16,321 nucleotides of DNA, taken from Actinomycetes bacterium (GTDB lineage: Bacteria > Actinomycetota > Acidimicrobiia > Acidimicrobiales > RAAP-2). Every line of letters starts with the position of its first letter. The first letter of the stretch is position 1. Shown one piece after another: positions 8,586-15,532 of this stretch. The notes beneath the pieces are model-generated. The model saw only the letters and a list, made by a program, of their open reading frames with translations. It made no database searches and had not been told where the DNA came from. Position numbers and translations under genes: made by a program. The stretch spans positions 1 through 16,321 of the forward strand of contig JAKBAZ010000013.1 of NCBI GenBank assembly GCA_021826255.1. The letters run 5' to 3'.

Positions 8586-11500
8586 TCATTCGCCAGGTCT
8601 AGACAAACTACGTCGAACCGGCGACGCCCCGTTAGCCAGGACTCCACCTCCCTCAACTTCGAGGCAGTTCTCCATCACTGAACGAGCCACCTCAGACCAC
8701 GGAATCACTCCGGCCGACGTCGACTCGGGTATCACTCGTGTCGACCACTGCGCAAACGTCGATGTCAATACGTGCGCCAAATTTTCTGGAGTCGGCTCAA
8801 CGAGTTGTCCCCCAGCTGAAGAGATGGAGTCACGTAGCCCGGGGACGTCGTAACCAATCGCGGGCGTTCCGAGGAGGGCGGCCTCCGTCACCACCAGTCC
8901 CCAGCCTTCGCGAATGGAGGTTACTACGAGCACGTGGCTGCGACTAATGAGTTCGTTGCGCTCACTATTGGAGACGTGCCCGAAGAATTTAACGTTCGGG
9001 GAGGCTTCTTCTCGGAGCCGCTTTTCCATCGAACCTGCCCCAATGAACCACATTTGGGCCGCCGGAACATCCTGGCGAAAAATTTCAAACGCTCGGAGTG
9101 CATCGAGCGGCCGCTTGTGCCGCTCCAGTCGGCCCATAAACAAGACCGTGGGGACCGACTCCTTATCAAACTCGCCCCGTCGGACAATAGCGGGGCGCCC
9201 GTTGGGGATGGTTATAACATTACGGAGACCGTACTCGCGCAGTGACTCTTCGCTCGAGCGAGACACCGTAATAACAGGCGTCTCGCGGTAGCGACGCAAC
9301 CACACCGGTTCGAGGACGTGACGACCGATCCACGACACCGGCCAGGGCATCTCGAAAGACCATAGTTCGCGGCACACCTGGTGAGCGAGACCCACGACTC
9401 GAGCATCCTTGACCCACTTGACGGCGTTGAATGGTCGGGTATTGATCTCGTCGATGACGACGTCGTACTCTCCTCGACCCTCCCGCTGGTAGAACCGGCG
9501 AGCTTGGCGATACACCCCGTAGCGCGTACCTCGACGCACGATGGATACTCCATTGACCATTTCACGCTCGGGTTGCCCTACGACCGCCGCGCTAAAGATG
9601 GTGACTCGGTGCCCGAGGCGTACCAACTCCTCGGCGACTGCGTGAGTGTAAACCTCGGCTCCGCCTGCTCCCGGATGCGCCAGGTCCCGCCAGTTCAAAA
9701 TCAGGATTCGTAGCGAAGCATGACCGGACCGTCGCATCTGAGGCGGCAACGCCTCCGTCGCCACCTCGACAATCTCTGCAGTGGTTTCGCGACTAGCGAC
9801 CTCACCCACTCGCCGGTCGTAGTACTTAAGTACCTTCAATCGATAAAAAATTGCGAGAGTGTCCAGCATCATTTCGGTCGCGCTTCGCCGGGACACGGTG
9901 CTCGTCATCCGCTCCTTAATCGTCACCGGCAGCTCAACGAAACGGTCGTATCCCAACTTTTGGCACACCACAAAGAGCTCAAGATCGAATGCGAACTTCT
10001 TTTCCACCATTCGAGGCAGTGCCGCGGCAACCGCCTCGCGTCGTACAAATTTGATGCCGGTCTGCGTATCACGAACCGGTAGGTGGAACAACGTAGCGGT
10101 CAGAGACTGGTACCCATAGGAGTACACACGACGAATGAGCGGATACACCACGTTGGAGTCCGGGTGCCGCTTACTCCCGTAGACGATGTCCGGCCCATCA
10201 CCGCGAACTGATTCCGCAAACGACGCCAGCAACTGGGCCGGAATATCCCCGTCGGCGTCGATGAACCCCAGATAGCGACCCCGACCTTCAATCAGTCCCG
10301 TTCGTAGGGCCGCCCCCTTGCCCTGATTCATCGCGTGCTCAATGATTCGAACACGGGGAAACGCCCGCGCGCTGAGGGCTTCGACACTTCCGTCGTTGCT
10401 CCCGTCCGAAACCGCCAGAATCTCGTAGGTCAGGCCCAACGAGTCGAGAACATCCACGCACTCGCCAACGTGACCGGGGAAGTTTGGTCCTGGGTTGAGA
10501 AACGGTAGAACTAGGGTGAGATCGACCTCCGCTCGGGGGAGCACGACCCCATCGAGAAACTCCGACCGCCCTCTCGAGACGGCGGTCGTCAAACCCACGA
10601 AAGTCGGAACTAGTAAGCCTGCACCGACGAACCCCGTGACCACGACCATCAGAACCCCAAGACCCGACGGAGTAAGTGAGAGGGTCTCCGACGCCACTAC
10701 GACCGCGAGAGTGCCGACCCACGGCCACAGAGCGCTCCACGACCGGCGAGCAATTTGAAGGTTGACCATTATTTGGATTAACGCGAGTCCAACCGCCTGG
10801 AGAGCGAGAAGGCGCAAAACGGTAGCCCCCGGCGCGTACGCAGGCCCGAAGACAATGCGGAGCAGAGGGTTGGCGAATACGACAAGGAACGCGGAAAAAG
10901 TAATGGAAGTAACGAGGGCCTGCTTCAAGGACTGCGCAAAGTCAATTCGCGTCTGGTTCTTCGCGAGCCGAAATCGAGTCACCTCGGGGTGGCGAATAAA
11001 TACCAGGGCGATGGGCACGACGAGAGCGGCGTCGGCCATAATGGCCGCCGCCGCGAAACGACCCGCCCAGATTCCCGAGAACAGGTGGCGCGCCACGAGA
11101 GTGTCGATGGCAACAAGCCCCCCCAAACCCAACAAGCTGACTACTTGGGAACTCAAAAAGGGGGCATCTAATCCCGTCATCGGAACGTTGTCCACCACCG
11201 GGACTGACTTCAGTGAGTTTCGTCGACTAACGAGAATGAGAAGGGTGACGAGTTGTCCGACGAGGATGGACGTCAATGCGCCGGCTGCTCCCAAACCAAT
11301 CCCTACCGCGGCCACTCCCCCGACCAGTCGTACGAGCCCGTTCCCGACCACTTGAGCCACGGCGACACTCTCGTAGGAGGAGGTTCCGAGACGTACCCCT
11401 TCAAGGATCGCCCCGGTGACAGCGAGAGGGAACCAGACGGCGATGAGGACCACCAACCAGTAGTGACGAAGATGCCAGTACGAGGTCAGCATCCCCCCTG

Positions 11501-11846
11501 TGATTAAGAGGAGTCCCATGATGAGGAAACTGCCCGTCATGACCCGACCGGCCCATCGAGACTTAAGTATTTCTCGGCCCGACATGCCCATGTGCGAAGC
11601 CCACATTTGAACAGCCCCGAGAGGGGCGATGGCTAAATTAATGACGACCAGAGTGGTGGCAAACTCTCCGTACTGCGCCGGTCCGAGCAAGTGGCCCACG
11701 GTGGCGTAGTACAACGCGTTCAAGGCCATTAGGGATAATGCGGCGGCCACGAAGAGGAGTGCCGAACGCCCGACGTTCCCCGCATTCCGACGTGACCAGA
11801 GAGTTCTCGATAAATATGCTGATGCCAAGGCGATGGGGTGTTGCAC
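8586..11846 (-). CDS. Trifunctional fusion: MOP flippase + polyprenyl-phosphate-sugar-synthase-like GT2 + GT4 glycosyltransferase
   Basis: One uninterrupted frame of 1086 residues holds three complete modules. Residues 1-425 (10572-11846) are a roughly 12-helix MOP flippase with LLGPAQYGEF (53-62), IDTLVARH (247-254) and FGPAYAP (333-339). Residues 440-690 (9777-10529) are a GT2 domain like DPM1/ALG5 polyprenyl-phosphate sugar synthases: VSDGSNDGS (479-487), NQGKGAALRTG (507-517), metal-binding D530-A-D532-G-D534, and DTQTGIKFVRR (593-603). Residues 711-1065 (8652-9716) are a GT4 GT-B domain: GGAEVYTH (728-735), PNG (881-883), GRLERHKRP (905-913), and REGWGLVVTEA carrying the E980-x7-E988 pair. 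The start is GTG 11844-11846 with AGGA about 9 nt upstream. Expected role: make and flip a lipid-linked sugar and add another sugar on the cytosolic side. All key motifs are intact, so decay is unlikely. Sugars and acceptors are unknown. Confidence 0.92.
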   Translation of the reverse strand: MQHPIALASAYLSRTLWSRRNAGNVGRSALLFVAAALSLMALNALYYATVGHLLGPAQYGEFATTLVVINLAIAPLGAVQMWASHMGMSGREILKSRWAGRVMTGSFLIMGLLLITGGMLTSYWHLRHYWLVVLIAVWFPLAVTGAILEGVRLGTSSYESVAVAQVVGNGLVRLVGGVAAVGIGLGAAGALTSILVGQLVTLLILVSRRNSLKSVPVVDNVPMTGLDAPFLSSQVVSLLGLGGLVAIDTLVARHLFSGIWAGRFAAAAIMADAALVVPIALVFIRHPEVTRFRLAKNQTRIDFAQSLKQALVTSITFSAFLVVFANPLLRIVFGPAYAPGATVLRLLALQAVGLALIQIMVNLQIARRSWSALWPWVGTLAVVVASETLSLTPSGLGVLMVVVTGFVGAGLLVPTFVGLTTAVSRGRSEFLDGVVLPRAEVDLTLVLPFLNPGPNFPGHVGECVDVLDSLGLTYEILAVSDGSNDGSVEALSARAFPRVRIIEHAMNQGKGAALRTGLIEGRGRYLGFIDADGDIPAQLLASFAESVRGDGPDIVYGSKRHPDSNVVYPLIRRVYSYGYQSLTATLFHLPVRDTQTGIKFVRREAVAAALPRMVEKKFAFDLELFVVCQKLGYDRFVELPVTIKERMTSTVSRRSATEMMLDTLAIFYRLKVLKYYDRRVGEVASRETTAEIVEVATEALPPQMRRSGHASLRILILNWRDLAHPGAGGAEVYTHAVAEELVRLGHRVTIFSAAVVGQPEREMVNGVSIVRRGTRYGVYRQARRFYQREGRGEYDVVIDEINTRPFNAVKWVKDARVVGLAHQVCRELWSFEMPWPVSWIGRHVLEPVWLRRYRETPVITVSRSSEESLREYGLRNVITIPNGRPAIVRRGEFDKESVPTVLFMGRLERHKRPLDALRAFEIFRQDVPAAQMWFIGAGSMEKRLREEASPNVKFFGHVSNSERNELISRSHVLVVTSIREGWGLVVTEAALLGTPAIGYDVPGLRDSISSAGGQLVEPTPENLAHVLTSTFAQWSTRVIPESTSAGVIPWSEVARSVMENCLEVEGGGVLANGASPVRRSLSRPGE
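9740..9755 (-). other. GC-rich hairpin at GT2-GT4 domain junction
   Basis: Within the fusion gene, GAGGCG and CGCCTC make a perfect 6-bp stem with a 4-nt loop. In the transcript sense the 5' arm carries GGAGG (9752-9756), which lies 14 nt before an in-frame ATG (9735-9737, residue M704) just ahead of the GT4 domain. It could be a relic of a former gene start or an internal initiation site. Chance is possible given the GC content. Confidence 0.3.
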
Positions 11847-12207
11847 GAGGGGGTGTCCTATGCCCTCTGTCTCAACTCAGACACGATTCTCACTGCCTCT
11901 CACTCGGACAAGCCCCGATAGGACCCCAATTAGGCCATTATTCCCGCTCCGCACCTAGCAACACTCCTAAGCGTAGACCTAAAGGGGACTCAGAAATTTT
12001 AAGTCACACTCAGGAACTCCATGCCCGCTGGGGCCTTTCGATTTCATGAATTCTGAGGCGATTTTTCGCGAACTTTTCGCCCTTTCGTTCACCGCGGTAC
12101 AAAGAGAGCGACTGGCGACGACGGGGCTCTACGTCGCGGGGAGTTTGTAATCCGATTCGAGCTCCCAGGCACGGTGGACCTAAAATGGTGCCGACGTCGA
12201 GAGATGA
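11847..12207. other. Divergent intergenic region between fusion gene and acetyltransferase gene
   Basis: These 361 bp separate divergent starts and should contain both promoters; no open frame with protein-like composition is visible. On the plus strand TAAAAT (12181-12186) is a possible -10 box about 20 nt before the ATG at 12208, but no matching -35 is visible. On the minus strand TTGCTA (11961-11956) and TAATGG (11940-11935) are separated by only 15 nt, a weak candidate pair about 90 nt ahead of the fusion start. Other structure: TTTTCGC twice at an 11-bp period (12063-12069, 12074-12080) with a third partial TTTCG at 12083-12087, and an inverted repeat GCGACG/CGTCGC (12115-12120, 12132-12137). 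No riboswitch was recognised. Confidence 0.5.
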
Positions 12208-12768
12208 ATGTGTCGCTCAACCCAGTGTTCTCGCGAAAGTGGTGTCGAAATGTCTTCCGTCATGATTCGGGTGTACCGGGGTTTGTTGCGCACCTCCGAC
12301 CGGAGCCGCGGACGCTTCTACTCCCGACTGATGAAGCGCGCAGGCGAAAACCTTATTATCGGCGGCCGAATCGTCCTATCGGCGCCCGGCGAGGTGAGCA
12401 TTGGCGACAACGTCTTCATTAATACGGGGTGCATACTCCACGGCGAGGGTGGGCTCTCCATTGGTGACGACACGAAAATTGGTCCCTACACCACTATTTG
12501 GACCTCGAATCACAACTTTGAACGAACCGACGTTCCCTTTAGAACCCAGGGAGATCGATACGCACCCGTCACAATCGGCCGGGACGTGTGGATTGGTGCC
12601 GGAGTCGTTGTCGTCGCCGGAGTCCAAATTGGTGACGGGTCTGTGATTGGGGCGGGCAGCGTCGTTACCAAAGACATTGCCCCCTACTCCGTGGCGGTGG
12701 GAAATCCCGCGCGGGTGATTCGTTCACGACTAGACGAGCGGCCCGGCAATTCGAAGAGTCCTCGGTAA
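12208..12768 (+). CDS. Hexapeptide-repeat O-acetyltransferase (left-handed beta-helix)
   Basis: A 186-residue protein whose middle and end are left-handed beta-helix repeats: VSIGDNVFINTGCILHG, LSIGDDTKIGPYTTI, VTIGRDVWIGAGVVV and IGDGSVIGAGSVV, followed by the usual closing AVGNPARVIRSR. The likely catalytic His is H102 in WTSNHNFERTD, matching the maltose/galactoside and capsule O-acetyltransferase group, which moves acetyl from acetyl-CoA to a sugar hydroxyl in the cytosol. Here it probably acetylates a sugar of the glycan made by neighbouring genes. The start is uncertain: ATG 12208 has a weak GAG 6 nt upstream, while ATG 12250 or 12262 would remove 14 or 18 atypical residues (MCRSTQCSRESGVE). 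The gene stands alone on the plus strand, convergent with the flippase at 12865. A succinyl or other acyl donor cannot be excluded. Confidence 0.85.
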   Translation: MCRSTQCSRESGVEMSSVMIRVYRGLLRTSDRSRGRFYSRLMKRAGENLIIGGRIVLSAPGEVSIGDNVFINTGCILHGEGGLSIGDDTKIGPYTTIWTSNHNFERTDVPFRTQGDRYAPVTIGRDVWIGAGVVVVAGVQIGDGSVIGAGSVVTKDIAPYSVAVGNPARVIRSRLDERPGNSKSPR

Positions 12769-12864
12769 TCGGCCCCAAGAACGACAAATGCGAGAACCGA
12801 TGGGTCAACCTCGTTGGTGCAGTTGGCCAGACGCACGTCACCCCCTCAGGGGCACTCGAAACAT

Positions 12865-14151
12865 TTAGTTGGTAACCGCAACGCGCTGGCGGCGACTCGA
12901 AGCCCGAATGGCGAGACCCAACGACCCCCCTATAACTGCAACGACGATTGCTGTCACTACCAACATAAGGTCAGCAAGGCCACCGAAGGAGGTCGGATGA
13001 AGTGCGGTCGCGAGAACGGCAACGCCCACTCCGAGAAGCGGAAGGAGTGACGTCCAGTGCCGTCGGGCCAGTTGAATAGCGACGAGTAGGGTCAGCACGC
13101 CAAGTCCCACTGACTGCACCAACAAAACTCTCAAAATGGTCGATGCCGGGGCGAACTTGCTTCCGAAGAGAAACTCCGTCACGAGGTGGGGGGAGATGGC
13201 GAACACCACCCCTACCGCTACTCCCAACACCGTCGTCATCTTCAGACTCTGGAGGATGAGTTGGCGACTCGACTCGCTGATTTCACGCTCTCCCACCATG
13301 TGCGGAAAGGAGACCATCACCACGGCGGACGGGAAAAAGAGGGCGACGTGCGCGGCAATAGACGCTGCGGCGTATTGACCAGCGTAGAACGGCGAGAAGT
13401 AGTGCCTGCTGAGGAAAGTGTCCACCGCGGTAAATGCAGTCAACCCCGTAAAGGTGGCGATAGAGATCGAGATGTGCCGGAACCCCACCATGAGATGGGA
13501 CGTCTCGGGAGTACGGGCGAGGAAGTGGCGAGCGGAGAACAGCACGTAGAGAAAGGTAAAGATCTGCCCGGCGAGCAGGGCAATCGTCGCTCCAGTCACG
13601 CCGAAGCCTACGTAAATCAGCAATACTCCGATCACGAGTCGCAGGAGACCCCCGCCCACGAGGATCCCGGTCGCCACGGGTGAGTACTTGAACTCACCCA
13701 ATAGAACGCCTTGCACGAGGGTGGAGAGAAGTGCGAACGGAATCCACAGGGCGACGAAGACCATCGGCCAGATGGACGTCATGTGGAAGTAGGAATCGAT
13801 CGGGGACAAGAAGACGAAGATCGCCAGAACAATGAGGACACCGATCAATCCCGTGCGCCGCAGGAGGCGGGTAATACTCCGATGGCCCTCTCGGGATTTT
13901 TCCAACACGGCCTGGGTCACGGCAAACTGCAACGCCCCCACGGGCAATGCAATCAGGTTAGTCATATTGATGAGCGTGGAGAGACTGCCGTAGTCGGTCG
14001 GTCCAAGTAGTCGACTGCTCGCCATGTGGAACAGGAAACTTGAGACGTTCACTACCGTGGACGACAGTAGAAAGAACGTAGCCCCCTTGCCGTACGCTTC
14101 GGCCCCCGCTCGACGACGAACCGAGTCGACTACGCGCTTGGGCAGACTCAC
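12865..14151 (-). CDS. MOP-type polysaccharide flippase, paralogue of the fusion's N-terminal domain
   Basis: A 428-residue membrane protein with about 12 hydrophobic segments, of the MOP flippase type that moves lipid-linked glycans outward. Markers are LLGPTDYGSLSTL (from residue 48), GALQ (72-75), VDTFLSRHYFSPFYAGQYAAA (243 on), FGSKFAP (329-335) and QLARRHW (360-366). Each has a counterpart at nearly the same residue number in the flippase part of the 1086-aa fusion, so the two are collinear paralogues. The frame is open to a GTG at 14196, but the GTG at 14149-14151 has AGAAGG 7 nt upstream and gives a normal Lys/Arg-rich N-terminus (VSLPKRVVDSVRRR). It lies 252 nt downstream of the GT4 gene, so it may share its transcript or use its own promoter. 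It is a stand-alone carrier with no fused transferase. Confidence 0.87.
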   Translation of the reverse strand: MSLPKRVVDSVRRRAGAEAYGKGATFFLLSSTVVNVSSFLFHMASSRLLGPTDYGSLSTLINMTNLIALPVGALQFAVTQAVLEKSREGHRSITRLLRRTGLIGVLIVLAIFVFLSPIDSYFHMTSIWPMVFVALWIPFALLSTLVQGVLLGEFKYSPVATGILVGGGLLRLVIGVLLIYVGFGVTGATIALLAGQIFTFLYVLFSARHFLARTPETSHLMVGFRHISISIATFTGLTAFTAVDTFLSRHYFSPFYAGQYAAASIAAHVALFFPSAVVMVSFPHMVGEREISESSRQLILQSLKMTTVLGVAVGVVFAISPHLVTEFLFGSKFAPASTILRVLLVQSVGLGVLTLLVAIQLARRHWTSLLPLLGVGVAVLATALHPTSFGGLADLMLVVTAIVVAVIGGSLGLAIRASSRRQRVAVTN

Positions 14152-14292
14152 GCCGGGCCTTCTTTTACAGCTGATTCCCGGCCGCGTTCGAGCCACTGGC
14201 CACAGCCGAGACCAACGCCCGAACCTTCGCTCACTGACACTGTCCCGCGTCTCCTCACATGCCCCGAGCGACTTTCGATCAGGAGAACACCA

Positions 14293-14308
14293 TCACGAGA
14301 TTTCGTGA
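14293..14308. promoter_or_regulatory. Inverted repeat, candidate operator upstream of flippase gene
   Basis: TCACGA (14293-14298) and TCGTGA (14303-14308) are perfect 6-bp arms around GATT. The site lies about 140 bp upstream of the flippase start at 14151 and resembles the second palindrome at 14377-14390 in its outer bases. It may be a regulator site. A chance repeat is possible. Confidence 0.25.
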
Positions 14309-14378
14309 ACTTCCCCCATTTACGTCCATTAAGTGTACCGGAGGGGGTTGAGGAAGTGGCGACTCCCGCACTGCTGTC

Positions 14379-14388
14379 ACGATATCGT
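14379..14388. promoter_or_regulatory. 10-bp perfect palindrome ACGATATCGT
   Basis: It lies 16 bp from the stop of the GT4 gene (14404). With flanks it reads TCACGATATCGTTA, so it shares TCACGA and TCGT half-sites with the repeat at 14293-14308 but with a 2-nt spacer. Possible operator half-site pair; weak evidence. Confidence 0.2.
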
Positions 14389-14403
14389 TACCACCGCGAG
14401 CCC

Positions 14404-15486
14404 TTAGCTAGTGCCGAGGACTTCGTTGACCAGAGCTCGAAAATCTCGCCGAGGATCTTGTGCGCGAGTTGCGACTACCAGCGCCTGGGCGGCCCGTCGT
14501 TTCTCCGCGAAAAGCTCCTCGTCACCAAAGCCGACCATGATCTGGCGAGCAAAGTCATCGATGGAATATGGTCGAGCGAGATACATGGCCGCGCGGCGAT
14601 CCTCGAAACACTCGAGGTCGAAAGCTACCGTGGGCACCCCGTGGACGGCCCCTTCTAAGGGAACGTAGGAAGGGCCCTCGTAGCGAGAAGGCAGCAAGAG
14701 CAACCTCGCGGCCCGCAAGAGACGCTCCTTCTCTACTCCGCGGACGTAGCCGTGAACCGTCACAGACTCTGGGAGAGGCCAGCGTCTGGTCAACTTCGTC
14801 CACGCCGGATGGCTGGCATCGAAGCCCCCAACGGAGACCGGTGGCGCCGAGTCTCCCAGACTATGCAGGGCCCGAACGAGCAGGTCCATTCCCTTCTGGT
14901 GAACGTCAGGGCGGCCCAAGTAGAGGGCGTGGGCCCCGGGCACTTCATTCCAGAGGTTGCGCTCAGCGCTCAGCAGTTGTCCGAATGACTGCACGCGAGT
15001 GTCAGGAGTTATTCCCCGAATTCGTCGCGCCACCGATTCGTGAGTGGTCGCAATCCACTGGTACCACTGTAAGCGGCGTCGAGTCATTCGTTGAAAAGGA
15101 AGGTGATACTTCGCCGACATCTCATCCCAGAACGAAAAATTGGCGAGTCCAATCACGGGAGTCGAGGTAAGACGCGGCAGTCCCGACGGGCCAATGGGTG
15201 GAATGAAGTTCTCAATGATGAGATCGAAGCGATGACCTTCCTGACGCACCACGTCGATTTGGGAACGCGCAAAGGACATTTGAGTGCGGCGTGACACGTC
15301 CTCAGCGCGAACCAGAGATCGATATATGACTGATTCGCGATTCCTCTGTTCGAAGGAACCGACCGTCACCACTTCAACATCGTGTTCGTCGGCGAGAGGC
15401 TCGACGAAGTCCTCGGTGAACTTCGCCTGTCCTCCGGGATGTCCCGAGAAATGCGTGTCGGAGTCCAAACACAGAATTCGCGCCAT
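14404..15486 (-). CDS. GT4-family glycosyltransferase (GT-B fold)
   Basis: A 360-residue soluble protein. The N-terminal half has the acceptor-domain start MARILCLDSDTHFSGHPGGQAKFTEDFV with the glycine-rich turn (HPGGQ, 16-20). The C-terminal half has YLGRPDVHQKGMDLLVRAL (189-207), where K198 is in the usual phosphate-contacting position, HGYVRG (245-250), and RYEGPSYVPLEGAVHGVPTVAFD (from 268) with the E270-x7-E278 pair that binds the nucleotide sugar. Length and motifs are normal for GT4 retaining transferases acting at the cytosolic face. The start is fixed at ATG 15484-15486 because an in-frame TGA lies directly upstream; the Shine-Dalgarno is poor. It follows the partial gene at 15533 by 46 nt and precedes a flippase, so it probably adds a sugar to the lipid-linked intermediate exported by that flippase. 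Donor unknown. Confidence 0.88.
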   Translation of the reverse strand: MARILCLDSDTHFSGHPGGQAKFTEDFVEPLADEHDVEVVTVGSFEQRNRESVIYRSLVRAEDVSRRTQMSFARSQIDVVRQEGHRFDLIIENFIPPIGPSGLPRLTSTPVIGLANFSFWDEMSAKYHLPFQRMTRRRLQWYQWIATTHESVARRIRGITPDTRVQSFGQLLSAERNLWNEVPGAHALYLGRPDVHQKGMDLLVRALHSLGDSAPPVSVGGFDASHPAWTKLTRRWPLPESVTVHGYVRGVEKERLLRAARLLLLPSRYEGPSYVPLEGAVHGVPTVAFDLECFEDRRAAMYLARPYSIDDFARQIMVGFGDEELFAEKRRAAQALVVATRAQDPRRDFRALVNEVLGTS

Positions 15487-15532
15487 TCACGCACCATCCC
15501 CGTCATTCGCATCACTCCCCACGGAACAACCC

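Larger units (their letters stand above)
14152..14403. other. Intergenic region between GT4 gene and flippase gene, with two palindromes
   Basis: A 252-bp gap between two same-strand genes, much longer than the other same-strand gaps here (23, 57 and 46 nt). It carries the two palindromes listed separately. No protein-like frame and no terminator with a T-run are seen. The length and palindromes suggest separate control of the flippase, although no convincing -35/-10 pair was found. Confidence 0.45.

Noticed and set aside
12842..12852. CCCC-TCA-GGGG as a terminator between the convergent acetyltransferase and flippase genes
   Set aside because: Only a 4-bp stem with no T-run on either side; too weak to call.
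14152..14196. Longer start (GTG at 14196) for the 12865 flippase
   Set aside because: The GTG at 14151 has a good Shine-Dalgarno (AGAAGG) at suitable spacing, and the extra 15 residues are not typical of the family.
14568..15170. 200-aa open frame on the plus strand
   Set aside because: Antisense to the GT4 gene, which has clear catalytic motifs; composition is Arg/Pro/Ser-rich and not protein-like.
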